Both the position numbers and the translations under genes were made by a program. Positions 1 to 7,768 of a stretch of 12,363 nucleotides of DNA are shown piece after piece (position 1 is the stretch's first letter; each line of letters opens with the position of its first letter). The DNA lies in the NCBI GenBank assembly GCA_012961745.1, contig DTYT01000360.1:1-12363 (forward strand), written 5' to 3'. The notes below the pieces were generated by a model that saw only the letters and a program-made list of their open reading frames with translations, had not been told where the DNA came from and ran no database searches. Source of the stretch: Kiritimatiellia bacterium (lineage in GTDB: Bacteria > Verrucomicrobiota > Kiritimatiellia > B70-G9).

Positions 1-1184
1 TCGAAGATCACCTCGTCCATTCGGCTGCCCGTGTCTACGAGTGCAGTGGCTATGATCGTAAGGCTGCCGCCATCCTCAATATTGCGGGCGGCACCAAAAA
101 ATCGTTTCGGCTTGTGCAGGGCATTGGCATCCACGCCCCCTGACAGGATCTTTCCGCTATGGGGCTGTAAGGTATTATACGCCCGCGCCAAGCGGGTAAT
201 ACTGTCCAGCAATATCGCGACGTCCATACCCGCCTCCGCCATCCTCTTGGCCATCTCGATCACGATCTCTGCCACCTGCGTATGCCTCTCCGGCGGCTCG
301 TCAAAACAGGAGCTGACCACTTCCGCCTTGGTATTGCGAACCATGTCGGTAACTTCCTCTGGCCGCTCATCAATCAGCAGGATGATGAGTTTCACCTCGG
401 GATGATTTGCCGATATGCTGTTGGCAATTTTCTGAAGCAATACCGTTTTTCCGGTCCGAGGGGGTGCCACGATCAACCCTCTCTGTCCCTTCCCGATCGG
501 TGTCAGCAGATCCATCACCCGCATGGATATCTCGTCAGGCTCCGTTTCGAGAACCATACGTTCATCGGGGAAAAGTGGGGTAAGGTTCTCGAACGGGACT
601 CGCACCCGGGCTTTCTCCGGATCGTCGCCGTTTATCCGGCTCACTTTCAGCAGCGCGAAGAAACGTTCCTTGTCCTTGGGGGGACGAATCTCTCCTTCGA
701 CCATGTCGCCGGTACGCAGGGCAAAGCGGCGGATTTGTGAAGGCGAAATGTATATGTCCTCCGGACAGGGAACGTAGTTGTAGGTCGGCGACCGCAAGAA
801 TCCAAAGCCGTCAGGGAGGATTTCCAACACACCGCTTCCGGACATCGTTCCCCCCATGCGGGCGTTGGCTTTGAGGATTTCGAAGATGAGCTCATGTTTC
901 CGCAGTGCTCCCAGATCCCGCACTCCGAACTCGTCCGCCATTCGCTGCAGCTCCGGGATCCCTTTCTGTTGCAGGTCCGAAAGATTGATTTTCATTCCCC
1001 GGACCTGCATTTGCCCTTCCCTCTCATCCCGGACCTCCCCCCGCTGAAGTTCCCTCTCCCGAGCGGCCGGCTCCTCCGGGGCAGTCACCCGCCGCTCGAC
1101 TTCATGGCCGGAATCTCCGGCCCGCGCGGAGGCGCCGCGGTTGCCTCTATTCCTGCTCCTGCTGGATCTGCTGTTTGCCATCAT
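1..1184 (-). CDS. rho: Transcription termination factor Rho (C-terminus cut by window edge)
   Basis: Hexameric RNA-DNA helicase that ends transcription; cytoplasmic. 394 codons are visible, and about 87 C-terminal residues should lie beyond the left edge if it matches E. coli Rho (419 aa). Seen in order: an Arg/Glu-rich extension (residues 1-63), the N-terminal helical domain from MKINLSDLQQKG (64 on), an RNA-binding cold-shock-like domain starting near EILPDGFGFLRS, P-loop APPRTGKT (240-247, K246), LIDERPEEV with the catalytic Glu at 273, and Walker B ILLDSITRLARAYN (Asp near 327). The window ends at TGSRMDEVIF. The start ATG at 1184-1182 overlaps the coaE stop by 4 bp (ATGA) and has AGGAG at 1194-1198, 9 nt upstream; a second ATG follows at 1181. 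The extension has no counterpart in E. coli Rho, and an internal start at codon 64 (position 995) cannot be excluded. Identity is certain; the exact start is less so. Confidence 0.97.
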   Translation of the reverse strand, partial: MMANSRSSRSRNRGNRGASARAGDSGHEVERRVTAPEEPAARERELQRGEVRDEREGQMQVRGMKINLSDLQQKGIPELQRMADEFGVRDLGALRKHELIFEILKANARMGGTMSGSGVLEILPDGFGFLRSPTYNYVPCPEDIYISPSQIRRFALRTGDMVEGEIRPPKDKERFFALLKVSRINGDDPEKARVRVPFENLTPLFPDERMVLETEPDEISMRVMDLLTPIGKGQRGLIVAPPRTGKTVLLQKIANSISANHPEVKLIILLIDERPEEVTDMVRNTKAEVVSSCFDEPPERHTQVAEIVIEMAKRMAEAGMDVAILLDSITRLARAYNTLQPHSGKILSGGVDANALHKPKRFFGAARNIEDGGSLTIIATALVDTGSRMDEVIF

Positions 1185-1798
1185 CTCTTTTCACTCCTCT
1201 GCCTGCTTTTCACCTGTCGCCACATCCTGATGGTTTGCGCCTGAAGCTGCTTCAAGGAACCGTCGTTATGTATGACAAAGTCAGCCAAACGACACTTCTC
1301 ATCCAGCGGCATCTGGGCCGACATCCGAGCCCGGATGTGGTCGCTCCGCATTCCGCGCCGCCGCAGCCGCTCGAAAACGTGTTCCGGGCGGGAGGCTACA
1401 CAGATCACAGCGTCCCACACCCCGGTCTCGCCGATTTCAAAAAGCAGCGGAATAATCACCGCCGCATCCTGGCGGGTTTCCCGCCGAAGACGTATCCACT
1501 TCCGCCAAGCTTCTCTCACCACGGGATGAATCATGTCGTTGAGTTTCGCCAGTCGAGCAGGATCTCCAAAGACGATCCCGGCCAAGCGACGCCTGTCAAT
1601 CCTTCCCTCCGCGTCAAGAATCCCGCGTCCGAACTCGCGCACCACGTTCACGTAGGCCGGACCCCGCGGGTCCAAGCAACTGTGTGCCAATTCATCGGCT
1701 TCCAGCACGTCCACTCCCAATCCGCTCAGGATCCTGCCCACTTCGCTTTTTCCGCAACCGATACCCCCGGTAATCCCGACTATGCAGGGACCCTTCAC
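1181..1798 (-). CDS. coaE: Dephospho-CoA kinase CoaE
   Basis: Catalyses the last step of coenzyme A synthesis, ATP-dependent phosphorylation of the ribose 3'-hydroxyl of dephospho-CoA; cytoplasmic. The 205 aa length is normal for the family. Seen: P-loop GGIGCGKS (11-18), the substrate-site motif EADELAH (33-39, a variant of the usual DAD), the HPVV motif (91-94), IPLLFE (116-121), the lid segment with RMSAQMP (158-164) and the C-terminal ADFVIHNDGS (172-181). The start is GTG at 1798-1796. It is chosen because the P-loop then sits at the usual distance from the N-terminus and AGGA lies 7 nt upstream. It begins 1 bp after the stop of the upstream membrane-protein gene and its TGA overlaps the rho start, so expression is probably translationally coupled on both sides. 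Confidence 0.96.
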   Translation of the reverse strand: MKGPCIVGITGGIGCGKSEVGRILSGLGVDVLEADELAHSCLDPRGPAYVNVVREFGRGILDAEGRIDRRRLAGIVFGDPARLAKLNDMIHPVVREAWRKWIRLRRETRQDAAVIIPLLFEIGETGVWDAVICVASRPEHVFERLRRRGMRSDHIRARMSAQMPLDEKCRLADFVIHNDGSLKQLQAQTIRMWRQVKSRQRSEKR

Positions 1799-1799
1799 C

Positions 1800-3803
1800 C
1801 TAGCGTCCTGCGCCCGGAGGGGTGTAGGAGAAATCCTGGTCCTGCAGTGATGCGCAGTGCGCGACGATTTCCATCGCTCTGCGGCAATTCAAGTCCCACC
1901 CCAGAGCTTCCCATGCGAGCTTTTCCGCTGCCTCCACCCGGCCTTCCTGCAGTAAGGCGGTGGCGCGACCGGCCAAATGATCAGCGCGGTGCTCCGCCCG
2001 GAAACCGATCGCCCTGAACACGCGGTACTTCCGGTTTTCCCATACCAGTGGAAAATAGCGGGTGCCCTTACTGGAAAACTCAAACATTCTTGCCGCCGCA
2101 TCTTGCGCTGGAACCAGAGCATCAACCATATATCTCATCTGCCACTCCGGATGGATCGGAGAAAACTCCCCCCGCGACCATACCAGCCAGCCGACGCCGT
2201 AGCGGTCTGCAAATCGGCGCGCCTCCTCCTCGTCACCGCGAAAAACGGCCTCGGCGTACTCGCGCACCTTCCGTCGGATAACGGGGCTCTCAAATTTCGG
2301 ATACAGCACAATCGGACACTCTGCATACGCCAATATGGTTCCGCTGATGCCAAAATTAGCTGCTACCGGTTGGTGCCGCCCGTTTTCCCGCAGCCACCGG
2401 CATAACGAGCCGATCGCCGCGTAATCGATCCCCGGACGACCCCAAAGATCCGCTCTGGCTATACTCTGCCATCCATCCACGAGGATCCCCGCCAGCAGCA
2501 GCCCGTAGAGCCCCCGCCTGCTCCAGCGTGCCTTGGATACGGCGCTTCCGCACAACAATCCCGCCAATACCGACCCGAAGATTGCCACATACGCATGAAA
2601 CCTTACAAACAGGCAGTATGCAGCAAGCGAAACACTATAGAAGAACAACCACGGGATCTTCTGCATCCGCCGCATTGCCAGTGCAGCGGCCAGCGTCACT
2701 ACTAACATTCCCGGAAAAAGCCTGAATGTCAATGCCCAAGTGGCGGAATTAAGCGCCGGCGTCCACATGATGCGCTGGTTGAAACTCAGCATCCCGGGAT
2801 CCGCCGGCTTACAGTTGAGAAAGCGCAACTTCGCAGCAAGCAATTCCGTAAAGTGTCCATACGACGCCGCATACTCGGCTCCCCACAGGCTCCAAACTGT
2901 GAGCACCAGGAAAAGAGCTCCGGCCACTCGCGGCACTCTTGCAAAACGCGGCAGCTTCGCCTGCGGCATCCACGCGTAGACGCACCCCCACCCCAGCACC
3001 AGCAGCGCCGGGCTGCTGATCACACCGTGCGCCGCCAGATACGGATCCGCGAGACAAACACCGCCCAGTACGACCCAGTGCATCACCAGCAGAACGGCCA
3101 GCTTGCGCTCGAGGGTGCGTCCCGCAAACAGCCGCGATACGAACCACAAAGCCACGATCGTCAGGTAGAATTGGGTCATATCCCATACCACCAGAGCACT
3201 GCTGGCAATCCCCGCCGCCGCGGTACTCCAGACCCAAGTGCGCTTCGCTCCCGACTCCGACGACCAGAGACGGACCACCAGCAGCAAGTGAAGGGCGATC
3301 AAAGGAAAGGCCATATTTTCCCGCGAAAGTTCGACTCCCGAGGAACGTACCACCGCGGCCGGACTCACCGCGTAAAATATACTCGCGACCGTCGCCGGCC
3401 ACACATGATTTGGACCGAGCAGGGCAAGCGTGACCAGGCCCACCCCCACGATCCCGCTACAGAACCAGGCGGTCTGAATCCATCTCAACTTCTCGTGCAA
3501 GTCCATTCCTTTCGGAAAAAAACGGGAAAGCGCACGGTACACGTATTCGGCTCCCAGGGAAAAGGTTTCCCGGACATTCACGCCTTCTGGGTAGCCGATA
3601 TTCCGGTCACGCGTTGGTAATCCATCTTCCATGGTTCTGCGAACAAGATAAAACTGAACTGCGCTCTCCTGAGTGAAGCGCAGCAGGCTGTCGTGCCTTG
3701 CCGCCTGCACCAGATAGAGATGCCGTCGTACGGCCAAGCCCCCCCCGGCCACCAGTATCAGGAGGATCATCGTACGCCATCGGCTGGCATCACCGCCATT
3801 CAC
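1800..3803 (-). CDS. Polytopic GT-C / STT3-like membrane protein with C-terminal soluble domain
   Basis: 667 aa integral membrane protein, most like the GT-C glycosyltransferase fold that includes the oligosaccharyltransferases STT3 and PglB. Seen: an N-terminal membrane segment (about 12-30), then a first external loop with RHDSLLRF (36-43), DGLPTRD (60-66) and YPEG (71-74), the layout of the GT-C catalytic loop. SSGVELSREN (154-163) follows in a second loop. About ten further hydrophobic segments end near 445, including FVRFHAYVAIFG (399-410), a typical STT3-like helix. The soluble part has NFGISGTILAY (483-493) where STT3 proteins have WWDYG, then DRYGVGWLVWS (533-543), ENRKYRVFRAIG (589-600) and a TPR-like helical tail (605-650). 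The substrate is unknown. An O-glycan ligase or lipid-linked sugar transferase are alternatives. GTG start at 3803 with AGGGAG 8 nt upstream; coaE begins 1 bp after its stop. That it is a membrane protein is sure; the enzyme class is inference. Confidence 0.72.
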   Translation of the reverse strand: MNGGDASRWRTMILLILVAGGGLAVRRHLYLVQAARHDSLLRFTQESAVQFYLVRRTMEDGLPTRDRNIGYPEGVNVRETFSLGAEYVYRALSRFFPKGMDLHEKLRWIQTAWFCSGIVGVGLVTLALLGPNHVWPATVASIFYAVSPAAVVRSSGVELSRENMAFPLIALHLLLVVRLWSSESGAKRTWVWSTAAAGIASSALVVWDMTQFYLTIVALWFVSRLFAGRTLERKLAVLLVMHWVVLGGVCLADPYLAAHGVISSPALLVLGWGCVYAWMPQAKLPRFARVPRVAGALFLVLTVWSLWGAEYAASYGHFTELLAAKLRFLNCKPADPGMLSFNQRIMWTPALNSATWALTFRLFPGMLVVTLAAALAMRRMQKIPWLFFYSVSLAAYCLFVRFHAYVAIFGSVLAGLLCGSAVSKARWSRRGLYGLLLAGILVDGWQSIARADLWGRPGIDYAAIGSLCRWLRENGRHQPVAANFGISGTILAYAECPIVLYPKFESPVIRRKVREYAEAVFRGDEEEARRFADRYGVGWLVWSRGEFSPIHPEWQMRYMVDALVPAQDAAARMFEFSSKGTRYFPLVWENRKYRVFRAIGFRAEHRADHLAGRATALLQEGRVEAAEKLAWEALGWDLNCRRAMEIVAHCASLQDQDFSYTPPGAGR

Positions 3804-3836
3804 GAATGATTCTCCCTGCGATCACATTCACCCCCT

Positions 3837-3862
3837 GTGCCGGCGTACCGCCGCCATGGCAC
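3837..3862. repeat. Imperfect inverted repeat in the exonuclease / GT-C intergenic gap
   Basis: In the 74-base gap between the exonuclease stop and the membrane-protein start, GTGCC (3837-3841) pairs with GGCAC (3858-3862), and GGCG (3842-3845) pairs with CGCC (3849-3852) around a 3-base loop, leaving a 5-base bulge at 3853-3857. As RNA this is a stable GC-rich hairpin. There is no U-run after it on the minus strand, so it does not look like an intrinsic terminator. It could be an attenuation, processing or mRNA-stability element, or chance in GC-rich DNA. Confidence 0.4.
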
Positions 3863-3877
3863 GCATACTACGAAGAC

Positions 3878-4735
3878 TCAGCTCCGGAAGCTGTCCAGAA
3901 GCGACTTGAGTTCAAATTCCTCAAGAAATGGGTATATCCGTTCCGGATCCACTGGCCGCACCGCCAGCGCTTCAAGGGGCAGATCCAGCCTTTCATCATC
4001 CTTGAGCCGAATTAACTCCAGGTTCCGCGCCACCACCGGCAGAGCATCCCGGAGAGCTTCCCGCACCCGCTCCGGGGCAACATCATCGAGATGAGCTTCA
4101 ATCTCTTTCAGCGAACCGAACCGGGCCGCGAGTTCGGCCGCCTTCTTGGGCCCGATCCCCCGAACACCCGGAATATTGTCAACCGGGTCGCCGATCAAAG
4201 CCAGCCACAGTGGTATCCTGGAAGGACTCACGCCGGTGAGCGCCTCGACGTCCGCCGGTCCCATGGCCTCCGCGGTCTTGCCTGGCTTGGCCACCCGTAT
4301 CCGGTCGGATACCAGTTGCAGGAGGTCCTTGTCCGAACTTAGGATGACCACCTCCCAGCCCGCCCTCTCGGCGCGCCGCCCGAGCACGGCTATAAGGTCA
4401 TCAGCCTCCTTACCGGGTATCAACACATACGGGATCCCCGCCAGTTCGAGGAATCGGTCTATCTGACGAAGTTGTTCCCCCAGATCATCCGGCATCGGCT
4501 TGCGCTGGGCCTTATAGGTATCCAAGAGGGCGACCCGCTCACTCGGCCGTCCGCCGTCGAACACTACCACCCAGTGGGTCGGTCTCCACTTTCGCCGTTC
4601 GCTTTCAAGTGCACGCAGGAAACCGAATATCGCGTTGGTTGGCCGCCCGTCGCGGGTACGCAGTCCCCGGATAGCATGGAATGCCCGGTATGCTACTCCG
4701 GTACCATCAACTACCAGTAGACGGTATCCCGACAT
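3878..4735 (-). CDS. Stand-alone 5'-3' exonuclease (PolA N-terminal domain / FEN family)
   Basis: Structure-specific 5' nuclease that would remove RNA primers and 5' flaps during lagging-strand maturation and repair. The 285 aa cover just the 5' nuclease domain of DNA polymerase I and stop at FLEEFELKSLLDSF, which corresponds to the end of that domain in PolA; no 3'-5' exonuclease or polymerase domain follows. All the metal-binding acidic residues expected in the family are visible: D10, D60, E110, D112, D113, D135, D137, D183 and D186. Also present are FDGGRPSER (59-67), YKAQRKPMP (74-82) and the helix-three-turn-helix DNA clamp IPGVRGIGPKKAAELAARFGS (in two parts, 188-198 and 199-208). ATG start at 4735; the Shine-Dalgarno is weak. 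It lies 71 bases after the secretin gene and upstream of coaE and rho, which is where Chlamydia has full-length polA. Confidence 0.93.
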   Translation of the reverse strand: MSGYRLLVVDGTGVAYRAFHAIRGLRTRDGRPTNAIFGFLRALESERRKWRPTHWVVVFDGGRPSERVALLDTYKAQRKPMPDDLGEQLRQIDRFLELAGIPYVLIPGKEADDLIAVLGRRAERAGWEVVILSSDKDLLQLVSDRIRVAKPGKTAEAMGPADVEALTGVSPSRIPLWLALIGDPVDNIPGVRGIGPKKAAELAARFGSLKEIEAHLDDVAPERVREALRDALPVVARNLELIRLKDDERLDLPLEALAVRPVDPERIYPFLEEFELKSLLDSFRS

Positions 4736-4806
4736 TTCCCGACCGTCTTCCGCGCGGGGGACAGATACAGACTTCCGCTTCGGGTTCCGCTGAAACCGGG
4801 CGAGCC

Positions 4807-7743
4807 TCAGCGGGGCACAACCGCTGCCACTGGCTGAACGCCTAGCGTCGCAGCAGCACCCGGAATTTCGCCACCGGTACTGACCGGTGCCCCACCACTG
4901 ATCGGCATCGTAGGTGCCTTGTGAATGGGATTGCCCGCCGGGTCAACCAGACGCGCAGTGACAAAGATCAGCAGGTTTCGTTTCTGGCTGCGCTCCCCTT
5001 CGGAACGGAACAGTCGTCCCAGCAGCGGAATATCACCCAAGAGAGGCACCTTATCACGCACCTTGACCACATCCTCACGGATGAGCCCCCCCATGACCAC
5101 GGTCTGACCGTCCCACAGGACGATGCTGGTGGTCACACTCCGGCTACTGAATATTGGTTGGGGTATGTTGAAGACGAACGTGCGGTCGCCGCCCTCGTCC
5201 CCGATGGGCAGCGTGACCTCTGAACCGTACTGTATCCAACCCACAAGCTCCGAAACTTCGGGCACCAGGGTCAAATCTATCGTGTATCCGTCCGGTCCCA
5301 CCGTCGGCGTCACGTTCAAAATCACGCCGGTTTCGCGAGTCTCGAATCCTCCCGGCGTGACTGTCGGGGGCGTCACCAGATTACCTTCGCTTTGAATCGT
5401 CGGCTGCGTAACTTCAAATTCCGTGGGATAGATGATCTCACGCACGACCTGTATCTGCGCGTTTACCCCGCTTCTGGTCGTCACCCTGGGAGCGGAAAGC
5501 AAGTCGGCCGCTCCGCGTTGTGAGAGGGCGTGCAGTATCATGCGGACTTCCGGATTGGTCAGGATGGTTGATATGGAAAGAATATTGCCCAGCGCACTGC
5601 GGGTGAGAGACCGCGTGACTGCACTGGCGGGCGATATGGTCGCGGTCGTCCGGTCCCAGCCGAAGAACCGCAATCCCTTGGTGAATCCTGCGGTATCGGC
5701 ATCGACTTGAATCCGCTCCCGGCCGCTCACGGGAGCAGCCGACCTCTTGGTAGCCAGCTCCCAATTGTCAGTAAGAATCCACTCCAGTCCCAGTTCCTCC
5801 AAACGATCCTCCGCGATCTCCACGAACTTGGCCTCTATTTCCACCTGCCGCGGAACAACATTCAGTTGAGCAAGAATTCTCTCGAAGATCTCCAAGTTCT
5901 CGGGCGTATTGGCAACGATAAGGTGGCTGATTGCCGGGTTGTAGGTGATCGACGTTCCCTTGGGGAACGGTACCCCCGCCCTCTCGAAGAACTCCTTGAC
6001 ATCCGCACGCCGGATCTTCGTTTCCGCCCCCGCCATTTCCACGAATTCACCCGCCCGTGCCTCTTCCACCTGACGTTCGATGATCACATCGAGAATGGAT
6101 GGTTGAACCGGGTACATCCGTGTAACGATCGGACCCGCCGCAAATCCCACCGGCGTTATAACCACCACATTACCTTCAATGCGGTACCTCAGGCCGGCAA
6201 CCTCGGTAATGATCTTCAGGGCGTCCAAAAGGGCGATACGCCTGAGGTTCAGCGTGATGCTCGGCACCAGCGTCCCCTCGGTCGGCGCAGGTGGGGGGGC
6301 GGGGGCCGCCTCCTCGCCGAAGAACGGAAGTTCTTCCTCCAGAGCCGGCGCGGGTGGCGCTTCGGTCTCCGCGGCTTCAGAGGGAAGATTCAGCACTATG
6401 TTCACGCCGTGACCCTCCGGATCCCCGGCGATGCTTGCTTCTACCAAGAAATTCACCACATCGCGGATGTTCGCCTGTCGGAACTCGATTTCCGGGATGA
6501 TGATTTTGGACATCTTCTCCCTGAGCCTCTCGGCCGCGGTCTGGGTCTTGATTACCTCGCGCCGGGCGACTTCCGGCGGTAGCTCGACTTCCTTTCGGAT
6601 AGGGGGACTCCAGCTCTCCCTTACCTTCCGCAGGGCTTTCTGGCGCGTGGTTTCCAAGTGATAGGTGCTGATCTTCTCGCGCCGCTCTTCGATCTTTTTC
6701 AGGAACCTCATGGCGTCGGCGTTGTACTTGTCAACCGCCAGCACCCGGTCGAATGCCGCTTCCGCCGCATCCAAGTCACCGATCTCATAGAATTGCCGGC
6801 CCTCCTTGAGCAGCGTCTTGATCTCACCCGTCCTTTTTCGATATTCCGGCCGCTTGCGGGGGGCAACGGGGCGCTTCGCCAGCTCAGCGAGTTTCTCCTC
6901 AAGAACCTGCACCTTCTTCAGCAAACGAGCCGCGGGCTCATGGTCCGGAGCATGACGAAGGGCGCTCTCAAGATGAGCAGCGGCCTCCTCAAGCTTTTCC
7001 CGCTTACGATAAAGCTCAAGTGCGAGCCGGTAGTCGGCCTCAGCATGTCCCCAGTGGGCTCTTCTGATATCCCCCATCGTCGCCGGTCTCTCGGGAATAT
7101 CCTGCAACGCCTGGGAAAACGACTGCCGTGCCTCGCTGAATTGGCCCTGCTCAAGCAGACGATATCCTGCCTCCAGCTCTTTCAAGCCCTTGACTTCCAA
7201 CGCCTGCCTCCGTACCCGCTCCTGCTCCACCAGCCGCTGGGCTTCTTCGGATTCCGGAGCCATCACTTCTGCCTCAACCGCCTCCTCCTCCATCTCTACC
7301 GCCGCACTCTCTTCCTCGGGCGGGACACCCGCTGCCGCAGCCTCCCCTGTCTGCCCTGCGGGAACTTCCTCCTCGGCCTCGGCTTCCGGGCCGGGCATGC
7401 CTGTCTCATCCACTTCGATCTTTGCCTCCTCAACTGCCTCCTCTTCAGAAGGCACTTCCACAGGTACCCCCGCCGACACAGACGCCTCGGGGACCTCGCC
7501 CTCACCCTCGACTAAAGCCGTCTCGGCGCCCATGATCTCCGACGGAGCCGCCTCCACCTCTACGGTAGGGAACGCCACGATTTCCCCCTCGGTCTCGGTT
7601 CCGGATGCTGCTACGGCTTCTACCTCTTCCTCCCCCCCCAGATCCTCGAGCAGGGCTTCCAAGTCCTGCTCCTGGGCCGGTGAGCTCCCACCCCACAACA
7701 CCAGTGCTGCTGCGACCAGCAAGGCTGAGATCCATGCTCTCAT
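4807..7743 (-). CDS. pilQ: PilQ-type secretin, Amuc_1098-like, with acidic linker and TPR-like region
   Basis: Outer-membrane channel of a type IV pilus-like machine, 978 aa from ATG 7743. That start is chosen over one 31 codons upstream because AGGAGG lies 8 nt before it and it opens directly with a signal peptide (MRAWISALLVAAALVLWGGS, likely cut after SPA, residue 23). Then: a Glu/Ala/Val-rich acidic stretch (about 25-170); helical TPR-like units around 188-217, 233-272 and 309-344; an N0/STN-like domain (411-531) starting IIIPEIEFRQANIRDVVNFL and interrupted by a Pro/Glu/Ala linker (about 455-490); an N1-like domain (about 540-630); and the secretin domain (631-932) from PRQVEIEAKFVEI to VPLLGDIPLLGRLF (899-912) and NLLIFVTARLV. 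A short Pro/Gly/Ala tail follows. It starts 25 bases after the PilP-like gene, as pilQ follows pilP in classical operons. Secretin identity is certain; the Amuc_1098 assignment rests on its neighbours. Confidence 0.95.
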   Translation of the reverse strand: MRAWISALLVAAALVLWGGSSPAQEQDLEALLEDLGGEEEVEAVAASGTETEGEIVAFPTVEVEAAPSEIMGAETALVEGEGEVPEASVSAGVPVEVPSEEEAVEEAKIEVDETGMPGPEAEAEEEVPAGQTGEAAAAGVPPEEESAAVEMEEEAVEAEVMAPESEEAQRLVEQERVRRQALEVKGLKELEAGYRLLEQGQFSEARQSFSQALQDIPERPATMGDIRRAHWGHAEADYRLALELYRKREKLEEAAAHLESALRHAPDHEPAARLLKKVQVLEEKLAELAKRPVAPRKRPEYRKRTGEIKTLLKEGRQFYEIGDLDAAEAAFDRVLAVDKYNADAMRFLKKIEERREKISTYHLETTRQKALRKVRESWSPPIRKEVELPPEVARREVIKTQTAAERLREKMSKIIIPEIEFRQANIRDVVNFLVEASIAGDPEGHGVNIVLNLPSEAAETEAPPAPALEEELPFFGEEAAPAPPPAPTEGTLVPSITLNLRRIALLDALKIITEVAGLRYRIEGNVVVITPVGFAAGPIVTRMYPVQPSILDVIIERQVEEARAGEFVEMAGAETKIRRADVKEFFERAGVPFPKGTSITYNPAISHLIVANTPENLEIFERILAQLNVVPRQVEIEAKFVEIAEDRLEELGLEWILTDNWELATKRSAAPVSGRERIQVDADTAGFTKGLRFFGWDRTTATISPASAVTRSLTRSALGNILSISTILTNPEVRMILHALSQRGAADLLSAPRVTTRSGVNAQIQVVREIIYPTEFEVTQPTIQSEGNLVTPPTVTPGGFETRETGVILNVTPTVGPDGYTIDLTLVPEVSELVGWIQYGSEVTLPIGDEGGDRTFVFNIPQPIFSSRSVTTSIVLWDGQTVVMGGLIREDVVKVRDKVPLLGDIPLLGRLFRSEGERSQKRNLLIFVTARLVDPAGNPIHKAPTMPISGGAPVSTGGEIPGAAATLGVQPVAAVVPR

Positions 7744-7751
7744 TCGCTTTT

Positions 7752-7757
7752 CCTCCT
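7752..7757 (-). promoter_or_regulatory. Ribosome binding site that fixes the pilQ start
   Basis: AGGAGG on the minus strand, separated by 8 bases from ATG 7743-7741. It supports the start that begins with the signal peptide and argues against the longer reading frame from 7836, which overlaps the upstream gene and would put 31 charged residues before the signal sequence. Confidence 0.85.
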
Positions 7758-7768
7758 GGAATACGTGA

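Noticed and set aside
1175..2017. Long plus-strand open frame of 280 codons opposite coaE and the GT-C gene
   Set aside because: It lies entirely over confidently assigned minus-strand genes, crosses their boundary, and its Pro/Arg/Ser-rich translation shows no domain; typical shadow in GC-rich DNA.
2853..3620. Plus-strand open frame of 255 codons opposite the GT-C gene
   Set aside because: Low-complexity Arg/Gln/His-rich translation, no plausible start signal, fully inside an assigned gene.
1800..3877. Remnant of the polA polymerase domain between the exonuclease and coaE
   Set aside because: The interval is filled by an intact membrane-protein gene with a good ribosome site; no polymerase motifs are visible.
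4736..4806. Possible intrinsic terminator after the secretin gene
   Set aside because: Only a 4-bp GGTT/AACC stem and no U-run on the minus strand; not enough to call.
5707..7515. Plus-strand open frames of 291 and 285 codons opposite the secretin gene
   Set aside because: Antisense shadows of a clear secretin; the translations are rich in Arg, His and Leu with no recognisable motif or good ribosome site.
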